A stretch of DNA of 64,000 nt from Pseudanabaena galeata CCNP1313 (GTDB lineage Bacteria > Cyanobacteriota > Cyanobacteriia > Pseudanabaenales > Pseudanabaenaceae). Numbering within the stretch: the first letter of the stretch is position 1; the number at the start of each line of letters is the position of its first letter. Location of the stretch: positions 1 to 64,000 of the forward strand of contig NZ_CP112875.1 in the NCBI RefSeq assembly GCF_029910235.1, in the 5' to 3' direction. Position numbers and translations under genes: made by a program. Below are positions 1-10,017 of this stretch, piece after piece. The notes under the pieces are model-generated. The model was not told where the DNA came from, did not search any database, and saw nothing but the letters and a program-made list of their open reading frames with translations.

Positions 1-3000
1 ATGACCTTCACAGCAGTCCTAGAGAACATCGCCCGATCGCTAATCGCCACAAAAATAGGCGAGAAACTCAAAACAGCCAAAAGCATATCCCTATCAGGAC
101 TATCCTGCTTAGGCAAAGGACTAATTAGCACCCACCTATGTCAACAACAAACCAAACCATTACTCATTGTCACCGCCACCGTCGAAGAAGCCACCCGATG
201 GGCTTTACAACTCCAGTCAATGTCATGGCGCGTCTATCTATACCCTCCCCTTGATACATTTCCCTACGAACCAGCCCAAATCGATTTAGAAACCGCTTGG
301 ACAAGGATTGAGATATTAGCGGAATTGCTTGCTAAACCACAGCATAACTTAGCGATCGCTACCACCATTAACGCGCTACAGCCCCATCTACCATCCACTC
401 AAGTCTTCCAAAAACATAGTCTCTATCTCAATATCGGCGATTCGCAATCGGTTAAATTACTAGCTTCTGCTTTGGCAAGATTAGGATATGAAGAAGTCAA
501 AGAAGTAAAAGAATCAAAACAATGGAGCCGCAAAGGATTCAGTTTTGAAGTGTTTCCAGTTAATCGAAATCAACCCGTGCGCCTAAGCTGTAATCGCGGT
601 ACTGTCGAGAAAATCAGAGAATTTGACCCCACTAATCCCAAAAGCTTTACTGACCTATCTAGCATTGCGATCGCCCCTGTCGATTTGCATGAGTTTGTTG
701 CTCATAAAGCTACATTGCTAAATTATTTACCAAAAAACTTCGTTATCGCTCTTGATGAACCCGAACAATGCCAGAGCTATGGCGATCGCTGGTACGAGGC
801 GGCGGATGAACTTTATAAAAATCAAGATCCTCAATTAGCTACATCCAAACTGCATTGGGACTTTGCTAAGTGCATGACTGAGGCGAAGAAGTTTCAGATG
901 CTTCAGCTTACCGAGCGATCGCTTAAACCCAAAGCCAATATTTTTGACTTTGCCAGTTCTTCTATTCCCATAATTCCCCATCAGTTTGACCAGATTGCAG
1001 CGCTCATTCGCGAATATCTCAAATCGGAATATCAAGTCACCCTGATTTCGGCGCAACCTTTGCGCGTAGCAACTTTACTCAAGGAGTATGACTGCATTGC
1101 TAACTTTGTCAGTGATTCTGATGATTTGCAGTCAATTGCACGGATTCAGAAAGCTGGTAAACCCGTCATTTTGAAATATTCGGGACTGATGGAGATGCAA
1201 GGCTTTGTTTTGCCTAGTTGTAATCTAGCTCTCTTGACCGATCGCGAGTTATTTGGACAGCAATTACTAGCCTCACCAACCTTTGTCCACCCCTCACGCA
1301 TGAATGCGGCTAAGTCGGTTAATCCTGACGAGCTAAATGTGGGCGATTATGTCGTGCATCGTAAATATGGGATTGGCAAGTTTACGCGCTTTGAAACCAT
1401 TGAAGTGAAGGGAGAAAAGCAACCGCATTACATCATTGAGTTTGCTGATGGTAAGACTGCGGTAGCGATCGCGCAGGAAAATGAGAAGATCCTCTCCCGC
1501 TATCGCAGTGCTTCTAATAAGCCGCCCAAGTTAAATAGCATCGCCAATACTAAGGCGTGGGATAACGCGCTAAGCAAATGCCAAAAGGAGATTTACAAGT
1601 TAGCAAGGGATTTACTGCAACTCTATGTCCGCCGCGCCAATTTAGTCGGCTATGCTTTTTCACCTGATACTGATTGGCAACAGGAGATGGAGGATTCTTT
1701 TCCCTATCAACTGACACCAGATCAGGTCAAAGCTGTTCAAGATGTAAAGCAAGACATGGAAAGCGATCGCCCAATGGATCGGCTGGTTTGCGGTGATGTC
1801 GGCTTTGGCAAAACAGAGGTGGCGGTAAGAGCAATTTTCAAAGCGGTTTGTGCGGGTAAACAAGTGGCTCTGTTAGCTCCGACCACGATTCTGGCGCAAC
1901 AGCATTTTCATACGCTCCAAACTCGGTTTGCGGCTTATCCTTTCACTGTGGATATCGTAAATCGGTTTCGCCCTGCGAAGGAGCGCAAGCAGGTTTTACA
2001 AATGGTTGCGGATGGTCAGGTACAAGTCATTGTCGGTACGCATCAGCTTTTGTCGAAGGATGTTGAGTTTCACGATTTGGGTTTACTGGTGATTGATGAG
2101 GAGCAACGCTTTGGGACTTTGCAGAAGGAGAAAATCAAGGCGATGAAGGGGGATGTAGATTTATTAACTTTGAGTGCTACGCCGATTCCGCGTACTCTCT
2201 ATGCAGCGCTTTCTGGGGTGCGGGAGATGAGTGTGATTGCCACTCCTCCTCCCTCAAGGCGATCAATTCAAACCCATCTGTCTGCCTATGATGCGTCACT
2301 TGTGAAAACGGCAATTCGCCATGAGTTAGACCGTGGTGGTCAGGTGTTTTATGTCGTGCCGCGCATTGAGGGGATTGAGGCGATCGCTGATTCTTTGCAG
2401 GTGATGTTACCGAAGGTGAGATTGGCGATCGCGCATGGACAGATGCAGGAGTCAGAGTTAGAGGCGGCGATGGTTGCTTTTAATAACAATGAGGCGGATA
2501 TTCTCCTCTGTACCACGATTATTGAGTCGGGTTTAGATATTCCGCGTGTAAATACGATTGTGATTGAGGATGCTCATAAGTTGGGTTTGGCGCAACTTTA
2601 TCAATTGCGTGGTCGCGTTGGTCGGGCAGGGATTCAGGCTCATGCCTATTTGCTGTATCCGCCTAACCTTGAGTTGACGGATTCAGCGAAGAGGAGATTG
2701 GATGCGATTCAGGAGTTTAGTCAGCTTGGTTCGGGTTATCAACTGGCGATGCGCGATATGGAGATTCGTGGGTTGGGGGATCTCTTGGGTGAGGAGCAGT
2801 CGGGTCAGGCGGATGTGATTGGCTTTGCGCTATATATGGATTTGCTTCAGGAATATATTAATGAGTTACGGGGGAAGATTTTGCCTGAAGTTGCGGATAC
2901 GGAGCTTCAGTTGCCGCGTTTGGTTGCTTTTATTCCTGATAGTTACATAGAAGATAATGAGACGAAGATTAATGCTTATTTGACTTTGGCGAAGGTGAAG

Positions 3001-3339
3001 TCGAAGGAGGAGATTCTCAAGTTGGCTGCGGTTTGGGAGGGACTGTATGGGGCTTTGCCTGAAGAAACGCAGGTATTGCTTAGGGTGATGGAATTGAAGC
3101 TAGTGGCGCGTCAGGTTGGGGTGTTTCGCATTTATGCGTCAGAGGATGGGCGCGATTTGTTTCTGGAATCAAAGCTGACGGATTCGCTTTGGGAGTTACT
3201 TCATGCGAAGATCCCGATTGAGTTCTATTATCGTTTCTCTTTCGAGAAGGGTAAAATTAAGATCACGAGTTTGGCTCTTCTGCCTGGGGATAAGCAGGTG
3301 CATTTCTTGATTGAGTGGTTGGGCTGTTTTTTGAATTGA
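1..3339 (+). CDS. mfd: Transcription-repair coupling factor Mfd
   Basis: Mfd is the SF2 DNA translocase that removes RNA polymerase stalled at lesions and recruits UvrA. The 1112-residue length matches the family. The N-terminal UvrB-like region is followed by the RNA-polymerase-interacting domain (around 440-500, with [15 protein letters not shown]). The helicase core carries Walker A GDVGFGKT at 598-605 and the Walker B box DEEQ at 699-702. Motif VI-like [10 protein letters not shown] is near 870, and a TRCF C-terminal domain follows. The ATG is the first base of the window, so a start further upstream cannot be excluded, but the N-terminus looks natural. It converges on the ATPase gene downstream. 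This is a core chromosomal gene. Confidence 0.95.
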   Translation: MTFTAVLENIARSLIATKIGEKLKTAKSISLSGLSCLGKGLISTHLCQQQTKPLLIVTATVEEATRWALQLQSMSWRVYLYPPLDTFPYEPAQIDLETAWTRIEILAELLAKPQHNLAIATTINALQPHLPSTQVFQKHSLYLNIGDSQSVKLLASALARLGYEEVKEVKESKQWSRKGFSFEVFPVNRNQPVRLSCNRGTVEKIREFDPTNPKSFTDLSSIAIAPVDLHEFVAHKATLLNYLPKNFVIALDEPEQCQSYGDRWYEAADELYKNQDPQLATSKLHWDFAKCMTEAKKFQMLQLTERSLKPKANIFDFASSSIPIIPHQFDQIAALIREYLKSEYQVTLISAQPLRVATLLKEYDCIANFVSDSDDLQSIARIQKAGKPVILKYSGLMEMQGFVLPSCNLALLTDRELFGQQLLASPTFVHPSRMNAAKSVNPDELNVGDYVVHRKYGIGKFTRFETIEVKGEKQPHYIIEFADGKTAVAIAQENEKILSRYRSASNKPPKLNSIANTKAWDNALSKCQKEIYKLARDLLQLYVRRANLVGYAFSPDTDWQQEMEDSFPYQLTPDQVKAVQDVKQDMESDRPMDRLVCGDVGFGKTEVAVRAIFKAVCAGKQVALLAPTTILAQQHFHTLQTRFAAYPFTVDIVNRFRPAKERKQVLQMVADGQVQVIVGTHQLLSKDVEFHDLGLLVIDEEQRFGTLQKEKIKAMKGDVDLLTLSATPIPRTLYAALSGVREMSVIATPPPSRRSIQTHLSAYDASLVKTAIRHELDRGGQVFYVVPRIEGIEAIADSLQVMLPKVRLAIAHGQMQESELEAAMVAFNNNEADILLCTTIIESGLDIPRVNTIVIEDAHKLGLAQLYQLRGRVGRAGIQAHAYLLYPPNLELTDSAKRRLDAIQEFSQLGSGYQLAMRDMEIRGLGDLLGEEQSGQADVIGFALYMDLLQEYINELRGKILPEVADTELQLPRLVAFIPDSYIEDNETKINAYLTLAKVKSKEEILKLAAVWEGLYGALPEETQVLLRVMELKLVARQVGVFRIYASEDGRDLFLESKLTDSLWELLHAKIPIEFYYRFSFEKGKIKITSLALLPGDKQVHFLIEWLGCFLN

Positions 3340-3364
3340 GTAGCGGCACTGATTACCGTTACTC
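3338..3364. terminator. Hairpin between convergent mfd and P-type ATPase genes
   Basis: GAGTAGCGG (3338-3346) and CCGTTACTC (3356-3364) form a 9-bp stem with one G-U pair and a 9-nt loop. It sits in the 58-bp gap between two convergent genes. No strong T-run follows, so termination is inferred from position. Confidence 0.4.
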
Positions 3365-3397
3365 ACATCTTGGATTATTTAGAGAATACACTCTCTT

Positions 3398-6136
3398 CTA
3401 ACGGTTTGCTGTAGCATTGGCTTGTGGCGGATCAATTCGATTGACCCAAAGCGCAGTTGGAATCATCGGTAGCATTGGCAGCAAACAAATCAACCATTGC
3501 TGTACAGTTAGGGGAGCCGTTGCAAATAGATTATTCATCACGCTCCATTGACTAAAAAGAACTTGAAGAAACATCGCGATCGCAATGCCGAGTATTAGGA
3601 TTGGTGCTTTGGCGATCGCGGTAGTGCGACCAAGAAGATACTGGACAATATTTGTACCCAGTTGGCTAATGCTCATCAAATAGATAATTCGCGCCGCGAC
3701 CAAGGCTTGAATTGCCATAGTTCTGGATACAGCCAAATCTCCCGTTGTGGACTTTGCCCATTCAAAAATCCCAAAGATCAAAATCCAATTGAAAATGGAT
3801 ACCACCAGAATGCGTCGTAACAATTTTGGAGTTAGTAAAGGTTCTTGAGGATCTTTGGGCAGCTGTTGCATCGTACCGCGAGATTTGGGTTCAAAGGCTA
3901 GGGGAACGGTCATCGTGATCGAATTGATCATGTTCAGCCAGAGAACTTGCAAGGATAAAATCGGCAGATCTCGCGACAACAAAGCACTAATTAAAATCGT
4001 CATCGATTCGCCGCCATTGACAGGCAATAGGAACGCGATCGCCTTTTGCAAATTTTGAAAAACAGTACGCCCTTCTTCCACAGCAGCTTCGATTGAAGCA
4101 AAATTATCATCGGTCAACAGCATATCCGCCGCTTCCCTTGCAACTTCCGTACCACCCTTACCCATTGCAATCCCGATATCCGCTTGTTTGAGTGCAGGCG
4201 CATCATTCACGCCATCGCCTGTCATCGCCACGATGTTGCCCTGAGCTTGCAGGGCTTCCACTAATTGCAGTTTTTGGGCAGGAGCAACCCTCGCAAAGAC
4301 CGAACCCTCGGTCACGGCTTGCTCTATTTCCTGCTCATTCATTTGGGCTAATTGTTGCCCTCCAAAGGCAATCACCCCAGAGGCAGTTTGAATACCCATC
4401 CGTTGCGCGATCGCCCTTGCTGTCGCAATGTGATCACCCGTAATCATCTTGACGTGAATACCTGCGGACTGACAGGCATGAACCGCCGCGATCGCCTCGG
4501 GACGAGGCGGATCAATCATGCCCTGTAAGCCGAGAAAGACTAAATCAGTGGCAATATCCTCATGGTCAATTGCGTGTTGTGCTGTCGCTACTTTGTGGGC
4601 AAAGGCTAAAACTCGCAAACCATGCCCCGCCATTGCATCTACTTCTTGTTTAATTTGCACTTGGTCAAGGGCGATCGCATTGCCCTGTGCATCAAGCATT
4701 TGGTTACAGCGACTAAGCAGCGCCTCCACCGCACCTTTGACATAAATCATCCGAGGCTCAGTATTTTGTAGAGTCGCCATGTACTGATAATCGGACTCAA
4801 AGGGAATCGCGTCCAGTCTAGGCTTTGCCGCAGCCAGCCCTACCTGACTTAGCCCCACTTTTTCAGCTACTGTGATTAAGGCTCCTTCCGTTGGGTCGCC
4901 CACCACTGACCAATCTACTCCCGTTTGTTTTAGCTGGGAGTCATTACACAAAATCCCTGCCGTCAAGCAATCCAATAAAACAGGTGGGATTTGTTCACCC
5001 AAAGGAATATTTTGATTACTATCGTTGACTAGAGTAATGTCACCCTTTGGGCTATAACCACCACCACTTACACGATAATGCTGTCCACCCGCATAGATCG
5101 CTTGGACAGTCATCTGGTTTTCCGTTAATGTACCTGTCTTATCAGAACAAATGACTGTGGCACTACCTAGGGCTTCGACAGCAGGGAGTTTGCGAATAAT
5201 CGCATTGCGCTTTGCCATGCGATTGACTCCGATCGCCAAAGTAATCGTCACAACCGCAGGCAGTCCTTCAGGAATCGCACTGACCGCCAATGCTACCGAA
5301 GCCTCAAACATTTCAATCCAAGATTTTCCCTGTCCTAGACCCACCACAAAGGTAAAAGCTGCCAAAGTCAAGATGGCGTATAGCAATTTATGGCTGAACT
5401 GTTCAAACTTGCGGGTCAAGGGCGTGTTGAGACTAACTCGATTTTCCATAGATTGCGAAATCTGTCCCACTTCCGTAGCACTGGCAGTTGCCACTACAAG
5501 CCCTTGTCCCTGTCCAAAGGTGACGAAACTGCCTGCATAAGCCATATTGCGCCGTTCGGCAAGGGGCGTATCTGTAGGAAGAACGTTGATAGATTTCTCC
5601 ATCGGCACAGATTCTCCCGTTAGTGCAGATTCATCTACCTGTAAGTTCCGAACCCGCAGCAATCGTAAATCGGCTGGGACTTTATCCCCAGATGTCAGTA
5701 AAACCAAGTCCCCAGGCACTAGTTCTCGCGAGGGAATCCTGAGGGGCTGCCCTTCTCGCATTACGGTGGTTTCCGTGGTGACTGCCTTGGCAAGGGAGGC
5801 GATCGCCCCTTCTGCCTTGGCTTCTTGCAAATAGCCGATAATTGCATTGATCAGCGTGACTCCCCAGATTACGGCAGCATTAGTCCAAGAGCCTAGAAAT
5901 GCTTTCACTATGCCAGCTAGGAGCAAAATATACAAAAGTGGCTGATTGAATTGCAACAAAAACCTTAACCATGCAGGTTTTCCTTGCTTAAGCTGCAATT
6001 CATTCCATCCGTACTGTTCATAATAGCGAGCTACATCTTCAGAGTTCAACCCAGTCTCTATATTGCCGCCAAAACTCTCTATGATTTCATGCTCTGAAAG
6101 CACATGATAAGCCGATGAGGGGTGCTGAACTTGCAT
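3398..6136 (-). CDS. P-type Ca2+/cation-transporting ATPase (PII type)
   Basis: This is a membrane cation pump of the SERCA/PacL-like P2 class, 912 residues, a normal length. It has an N-terminal cation-ATPase domain, membrane pairs near 60-110, and the actuator motif TGES at 173-176. A second membrane pair ends in the PEGLPA motif near 290. The phosphorylated aspartate is in DKTGT (D332). The hinge motif TGDGVNDAPALK and a C-terminal cluster of hydrophobic segments follow. PEGLPA in M4 and the overall arrangement favour Ca2+ or a similar divalent cation; the substrate is not proven. It is convergent with mfd. Confidence 0.9.
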   Translation of the reverse strand: MQVQHPSSAYHVLSEHEIIESFGGNIETGLNSEDVARYYEQYGWNELQLKQGKPAWLRFLLQFNQPLLYILLLAGIVKAFLGSWTNAAVIWGVTLINAIIGYLQEAKAEGAIASLAKAVTTETTVMREGQPLRIPSRELVPGDLVLLTSGDKVPADLRLLRVRNLQVDESALTGESVPMEKSINVLPTDTPLAERRNMAYAGSFVTFGQGQGLVVATASATEVGQISQSMENRVSLNTPLTRKFEQFSHKLLYAILTLAAFTFVVGLGQGKSWIEMFEASVALAVSAIPEGLPAVVTITLAIGVNRMAKRNAIIRKLPAVEALGSATVICSDKTGTLTENQMTVQAIYAGGQHYRVSGGGYSPKGDITLVNDSNQNIPLGEQIPPVLLDCLTAGILCNDSQLKQTGVDWSVVGDPTEGALITVAEKVGLSQVGLAAAKPRLDAIPFESDYQYMATLQNTEPRMIYVKGAVEALLSRCNQMLDAQGNAIALDQVQIKQEVDAMAGHGLRVLAFAHKVATAQHAIDHEDIATDLVFLGLQGMIDPPRPEAIAAVHACQSAGIHVKMITGDHIATARAIAQRMGIQTASGVIAFGGQQLAQMNEQEIEQAVTEGSVFARVAPAQKLQLVEALQAQGNIVAMTGDGVNDAPALKQADIGIAMGKGGTEVAREAADMLLTDDNFASIEAAVEEGRTVFQNLQKAIAFLLPVNGGESMTILISALLSRDLPILSLQVLWLNMINSITMTVPLAFEPKSRGTMQQLPKDPQEPLLTPKLLRRILVVSIFNWILIFGIFEWAKSTTGDLAVSRTMAIQALVAARIIYLMSISQLGTNIVQYLLGRTTAIAKAPILILGIAIAMFLQVLFSQWSVMNNLFATAPLTVQQWLICLLPMLPMIPTALWVNRIDPPQANATANR

Positions 6137-6173
6137 TATATTTCCAATGGTTGAGGAGCTTATCTCTTATAAC

Positions 6174-6626
6174 CTAAGCGATCGCTTGCCAGTATTTTGC
6201 ATTTACAAATCTTTCCAAATGTCCCACATTTGTTGTGGCTACTACGACAATGCGATCGCCCTGTGATTCGGCAATTAGTGATGCTTGCGCGGCAAGGATG
6301 ACATCGCCATCTAGTGCGTCTGGACTGGCTGTTGGCTTACCTGTCTGTCTTGCTTCTGCCCAAAATTCAGCAGCTTTCAGCATCGTTGCTGTGGTCAGGG
6401 GTAAATACTCTAAGCGATTTTTTAGCTGATCTAAACGCCTAATACCCGCTAGTTTGTTGGCTCTTAGCAATTCTCGCCTAACTTCGTAGTCGGTAATTTC
6501 AGGAACAATTAACCTATAACCCTTGGTAACTAATCTTTCTGACCAATAGCGACATTCTAGGGTAGCGGGTGTGGAGTTGGGGTTTGATAGAATGCCGAGT
6601 GGGGCTGAGTCGAGTAATACAATCAT
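6174..6626 (-). CDS. PIN-domain toxin, VapC-like
   Basis: A 150-residue protein with PIN-domain features: an acidic residue in LLDSAP near the N-terminus, E in ITDYEVRREL, D in DALDGDVILAAQA, and a final TTNVGHLERF motif. PIN toxins of this kind are Mg2+-dependent ribonucleases. The start codon overlaps the end of the upstream small gene by 4 nt (ATGA), typical of an antitoxin-toxin operon. The first metal ligand lies in LLDSA, as in many cyanobacterial PIN proteins. The RNA target cannot be inferred. Confidence 0.8.
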   Translation of the reverse strand: MIVLLDSAPLGILSNPNSTPATLECRYWSERLVTKGYRLIVPEITDYEVRRELLRANKLAGIRRLDQLKNRLEYLPLTTATMLKAAEFWAEARQTGKPTASPDALDGDVILAAQASLIAESQGDRIVVVATTNVGHLERFVNAKYWQAIA

Positions 6627-6976
6627 GCGGTGAGTGAGAGTGGACGCTCAGTTATCGATTCTTCGCCTAGTGCCTGTTGCAAATATTCCCATGTCTCTCG
6701 CTGTTCATCAGCATCATCTCGGCTATCCCATTCATCGAAAAGATCAATCAATGCTTTTGCCCTTGCTGCAACTTCTTCTGATGTCCTTGTTGGCAGTATG
6801 TAAACGCCTTCAGCATTAACGTAGGGCTGATTGGTGGGGATGGTTGGCTCTGGTTTGATTGTGGTAATGGATGAGTTGGGTTTGCCAAACCATTGCTGTA
6901 GCTGCGTAACCACTACTTCAGTAATCATGGCTTTGAGATCTTCTATGGTTAGATCTGTAATTCGTTTCTGGTTCAT
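6623..6976 (-). CDS. Putative antitoxin partner of the PIN toxin
   Basis: A 117-residue protein starting MNQKRITDLTIEDL. The start at 6976 is chosen because AGGAGGTG lies just upstream of that ATG; a longer frame to 7000 has no such site. The N-terminal helix TIEDLKAMITEVV is followed by a proline-rich linker and an acidic C-terminal half, which resembles the two-part build of VapB-like antitoxins. I do not recognise a named DNA-binding fold. It overlaps the toxin gene by 4 nt, so it is probably translationally coupled and autoregulated. Confidence 0.65.
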   Translation of the reverse strand: MNQKRITDLTIEDLKAMITEVVVTQLQQWFGKPNSSITTIKPEPTIPTNQPYVNAEGVYILPTRTSEEVAARAKALIDLFDEWDSRDDADEQRETWEYLQQALGEESITERPLSLTA

Positions 6977-7063
6977 TTTACACCTCCTAAGAGATCTCAA
7001 GCGTTTACTAGCTATATATTACACCATATAAATCGCCGTTTTATGATGCGATCATCTCAGAGC

Positions 7064-7411
7064 TTATGCCAAAGCATATCCAGTATGCGCTCTCACTTGA
7101 GGCGGATGAAAAGCTAGGACAATATGATCTTTGGGAACTCCTGCTGCAACCAGTTCATCAGTAATGCCATCTTCGATCCCATCATAGTGAATCCAGATTT
7201 TGTCGTTACGAATTTCGGCATGAACAACACATCCATGTACTCGCCGACTGTTTTCCCATCCTTCACGCATCAGCATGAAGTGGTTGCGATCGCGGCTAAC
7301 GACAACGTAAGCACTCACGTCTCCATAGCGATAGGGAAGATCGGCATAGTATTGGAGCAAAGTTTCTAGGGTTTTGCTCCATGAGTCTAGGGTGTTATCT
7401 GTGGTTGCCAT
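7064..7411 (-). CDS. xisI: XisI family protein
   Basis: A 115-residue protein with the XisI pattern: an N-terminal helix (LETLLQYYADLPY), then VSRDRNHFMLMREGWENSRRVHG, then IHYDGIEDGITDELVAAGV and the C-terminal HPPQVRAHTGYA. XisI was defined as an accessory factor in excision of the nitrogenase fdxN element of Anabaena. Homologues are common in cyanobacteria without that element, usually paired with XisH as here. It overlaps xisH by about 25 nt. No excisable element is visible nearby, so an excision role is not shown. Confidence 0.85.
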   Translation of the reverse strand: MATTDNTLDSWSKTLETLLQYYADLPYRYGDVSAYVVVSRDRNHFMLMREGWENSRRVHGCVVHAEIRNDKIWIHYDGIEDGITDELVAAGVPKDHIVLAFHPPQVRAHTGYALA

Positions 7412-7815
7412 TGAATTATGTCCTCACGATCTGGGTCAAAAACAATAAGACGAAAATCTGGTTCTTCTATTATAAGCTGTCCAGCTTCCTCTTGAAATAT
7501 TGTCTCAAATGTACTGAGGCTAATCGCTAAGTACAAACAACGATCTGGTTCTCTTTTTTTGAGCGCTCTGGCATATAAAAAGAATTGTCCCCAAGCATTT
7601 TCCAAATCACGGATGGGAGAAGAACTCAGAAAACTTTTGATTTCAACGGCGATTTTTTGATTGTCTCGTTCGGCGGCGATTAGTTTTTCTGCACCCAAGT
7701 CAATATAGACAGAACGTGTTCCTATACTGAGAACAAGGGGATCGTCTGTGATCGTCCAACCGTCTTTGATGAGGGCATTACAAACATTATCGTGATAGAT
7801 GTCTTTAGCGGGCAT
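7387..7815 (-). CDS. xisH: XisH family protein
   Basis: XisH proteins begin MPAKDIYH; that methionine lies at 7815, and I prefer it to the longer frame opening at 7890. Family motifs present are NALIKDGWTITDDPL, DLGAEKLIAAER, KIAVEIKSF and FRLIVFDPDREDIIQW. The VDLGAE...KIAVEIKSF arrangement (D, then E-x-K) is a PD-(D/E)XK nuclease-type core, as known for the family. It forms an operon with xisI. The biochemical activity is inferred from the fold. Confidence 0.87.
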   Translation of the reverse strand: MPAKDIYHDNVCNALIKDGWTITDDPLVLSIGTRSVYIDLGAEKLIAAERDNQKIAVEIKSFLSSSPIRDLENAWGQFFLYARALKKREPDRCLYLAISLSTFETIFQEEAGQLIIEEPDFRLIVFDPDREDIIQWQPQITP

Positions 7816-7978
7816 AAAGTGTTGCGCTGAGATTGCGTTGGTGTCATTGTAACGCTTTAACAGTCTCATTAAATGGCGATCGCTCTGCAAAACTTGACGG
7901 TTGATTAAAATGAAATTTGGGCTAATTTAGGGATCTACGATTTTAATTTTCAGAAAATCAACGGTGATCGCTTAAACA

Positions 7979-8407
7979 ATGCGATACAATGTCGAAAAGT
8001 TGCAACAATTTGCCAAGTTTGTGTCTTCTGAGAATAATCCATCCCAGTTTGCCTTGACAATCTCCTTTACCGATCCAGAGTTGACTAATGCCGAGCGTGA
8101 TGATGAGGTGGTGCAGCTACTAGAGGCATTAAACGATCGCAGTGATATTGACGCGGTGGATCGTGTACGCGATCCTAATCCACCAAAGGGTAATAAGAGC
8201 GTTGGTGGCTTTTTTGTGGGAATGCTGATGGCGGAAGTTAGTGCGGCAAATGCTAAAAAGGTTTTGGGTTTTTTGGTTAATCGCCTTGGCGATAAGCCGA
8301 TCTCGTTTGAGGTTGAGGGGAATGGTAAAAAACTAAAAGTAAGTGCCAGTAGCCGTGAAGAGTTGGAGTTTGCGATGCAAAAAGCTAGAGAATTTATTGA
8401 GGCTTAG
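7979..8407 (+). CDS. EACC1-like effector-associated protein
   Basis: A 142-residue protein. The central stretch VDRVRDPNPPKGNKSVGGF, a hydrophobic helix (FVGMLMAEVSAANAKKVLGFLV) and the C-terminal EVEGNGKKLKVSASSREELEFA resemble the 'effector-associated constant component 1' family. Members are encoded next to caspase-like or other effectors in predicted bacterial conflict systems. The next gene, 5 nt downstream, is a caspase-like protease, which supports the call. Its molecular role is unknown; an adaptor or sensor role is the usual inference. Confidence 0.6.
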   Translation: MRYNVEKLQQFAKFVSSENNPSQFALTISFTDPELTNAERDDEVVQLLEALNDRSDIDAVDRVRDPNPPKGNKSVGGFFVGMLMAEVSAANAKKVLGFLVNRLGDKPISFEVEGNGKKLKVSASSREELEFAMQKAREFIEA

Positions 8408-8412
8408 TCGTT

Positions 8413-8892
8413 ATGGGACGATACGCGCTGTTAATTGGCATTAGTAACTACAATGCAGGGCTAACACCTTTACCCAGTGCGGTGAAGGATGTCGATGCTT
8501 TGCACCAAGTTTTACTCAATCCTGAGATTGGCGGCTTTGCAGAGTCCGATGTCAAGGTTTTGAGGGATGCCGAAAAGGGTGCGATCGAGACAGCAATTTA
8601 TCACTTGTTTGCAAATAGAACCAATAACGACCTGTTGGTATTTTATTTTTCTGGACATGGTGTAACGGATAGTCGTAGTGACTTTTATCTGACAGGACTC
8701 TCGACAACTAAGGATGCTTTACCGCCGACAGGAGTTTCATCAAACTATGTGCATAATTTGATGAATCAGAGTCGATCTAAGCGTCAAGTTGTGATTTTGG
8801 ACTGTTGCCATAGTGGGGCGTTTTCTAACCTGTATTATTCACGAGATGAGAAAGAGAAACGAAATTCAAGCAAAAACAGATCGTTAAGTTAA
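8413..8892 (+). pseudogene. Caspase-like (C14) protease, truncated by IS1380
   Basis: The N-terminal caspase fold is clear: MGRYALLIGISNY at the start, catalytic His in YFSGHGV, catalytic Cys in ILDCCHSGAF near 138. Eleven bases after the catalytic motif the frame runs into an IS1380 end at 8829, and the last ~20 residues (from LYYSRDEKE) are IS sequence. Joining the flanks across the CTAA target duplication gives ...AFSKRTPE and then a stop, so the gene may already have been short before the insertion. Caspase domains of complete systems are longer and usually carry a fused effector or sensor region, which is missing here. It was cotranscribed with the EACC1-like gene. Confidence 0.75.
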
Positions 8893-9031
8893 GAATGGAG
8901 AGATTTCCATCAATTAAAAGAAGAAAAAGCAATAGAAACAAGAATTAATGGCAAAAATGGACTTAAATGGCTACAAAGAGACAGATTAATCCTATGAGAG
9001 GTCAAAAACTAATCAAAAATACAGAAGTTAG
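8829..9031 (-). mobile_element. IS1380 right-end fragment
   Basis: A 203-bp segment nearly identical to 10018-10220 (differences seen include C/G near 8911 and CAA/AAA near 8973). It begins with the inverted repeat CCTGTATTATTCACGAG and stops at GTTAG, directly against the CCTGAATTATG end of the next fragment. It holds only the region downstream of transposase plus the last few transposase codons. Confidence 0.75.
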
Positions 9032-9127
9032 CCTGAATTATGCATGACAAGGGGAACGAGAACAAGAAAAAGAGCCTAAAAGCTATTAGAATTAGGCTCT
9101 TCAGAATAATAATAGATGTATTTTCTC

Positions 9128-10017
9128 ATGACAGAGTGTAATCAAGAAGCAAAGATCGAATTTTATAAAAAAAAGCGACTAGAAGTAAAGTTTAGTGGCG
9201 AACAATTGAGTAGTGAAGGTGGAATACTGCTGGTGAGACAAGCAGAAGAGAAAGTTAAAATTATCGAAGAGATGGCAGAGAGAATCGAGGATAAGCGAGA
9301 CCAGAATAAAATCAGACACAGCATGGAACAGTTAATCCAGCAAAGGGTATTGCAAATAGCCGGTGGCTATGAAGATGCCATCGATAGCAATCAGCTGAGA
9401 AAAGACCCAATTTTAAAAATTGCCTGCAATCGGTTGCCAATAGATGAAGAAGAGGAACTACTGGCAAGTCAGTCAACCATGACGCGGTTAGAGAATCGGA
9501 TTGCGAAATCAGAGAACAAAGCCATGAGGCGGTTATTTATCGAGAAATATATCGAACAGCACAAGACCCCTCCCAAACAAATCGTACTAGACATAGATGG
9601 GTGGGATGCGCCAACGCACGGAGAGCAACAGATGAGCTTTTTTCATGGATACTATGATCATCATATCTACTATCCCGTATTGATCAATGAAGCAAAAAGT
9701 GGATATCCTCTAGTATTGCAACTGAGAGCAGGGAATAGTCATGCAGGGAAAGGAGTCGCACCAATATTACGTTGGCTATTCTGGCGATTAAAACGGGAAT
9801 GGGCAGGAGTCGAAATCATTTTGCGGGGTGATGGAGGATTCTCCTTACCCGAAATCATCAAAGTCTGTGAGCGTTCGGGTGTTGGCTATGTTTGTGGATT
9901 TTCTAGTAATGCTGTTTTAAAGCGCAAGGTAGCTAATTTGCTGGAACGCGCAAGATTGCAATATTGTCAGACGAGAGAAAAAGCGCGGTTGTTTGATGAT
10001 GTTTACTACCAATCTAG
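9128..10017 (+). pseudogene. IS1380 transposase, 3'-truncated copy
   Basis: Residues 1-297 match the intact transposase at 10198-11550, starting MTECNQEAKIEFYKK and ending YYQSS. The frame then enters the right end of the adjacent copy and stops after about 20 foreign residues. The DDE region is partly kept (LDIDGWDAP and RGDGGFS), but the C-terminal third is gone. One base change upstream creates an extra in-frame ATG at 9116; the natural start is taken as 9128 by comparison with the intact copy. Confidence 0.85.

Noticed and set aside
3855-5834. Several 67-129 codon plus-strand frames opposite the P-type ATPase gene
   Set aside because: Shadows of a clearly coding minus-strand gene; no family resemblance.
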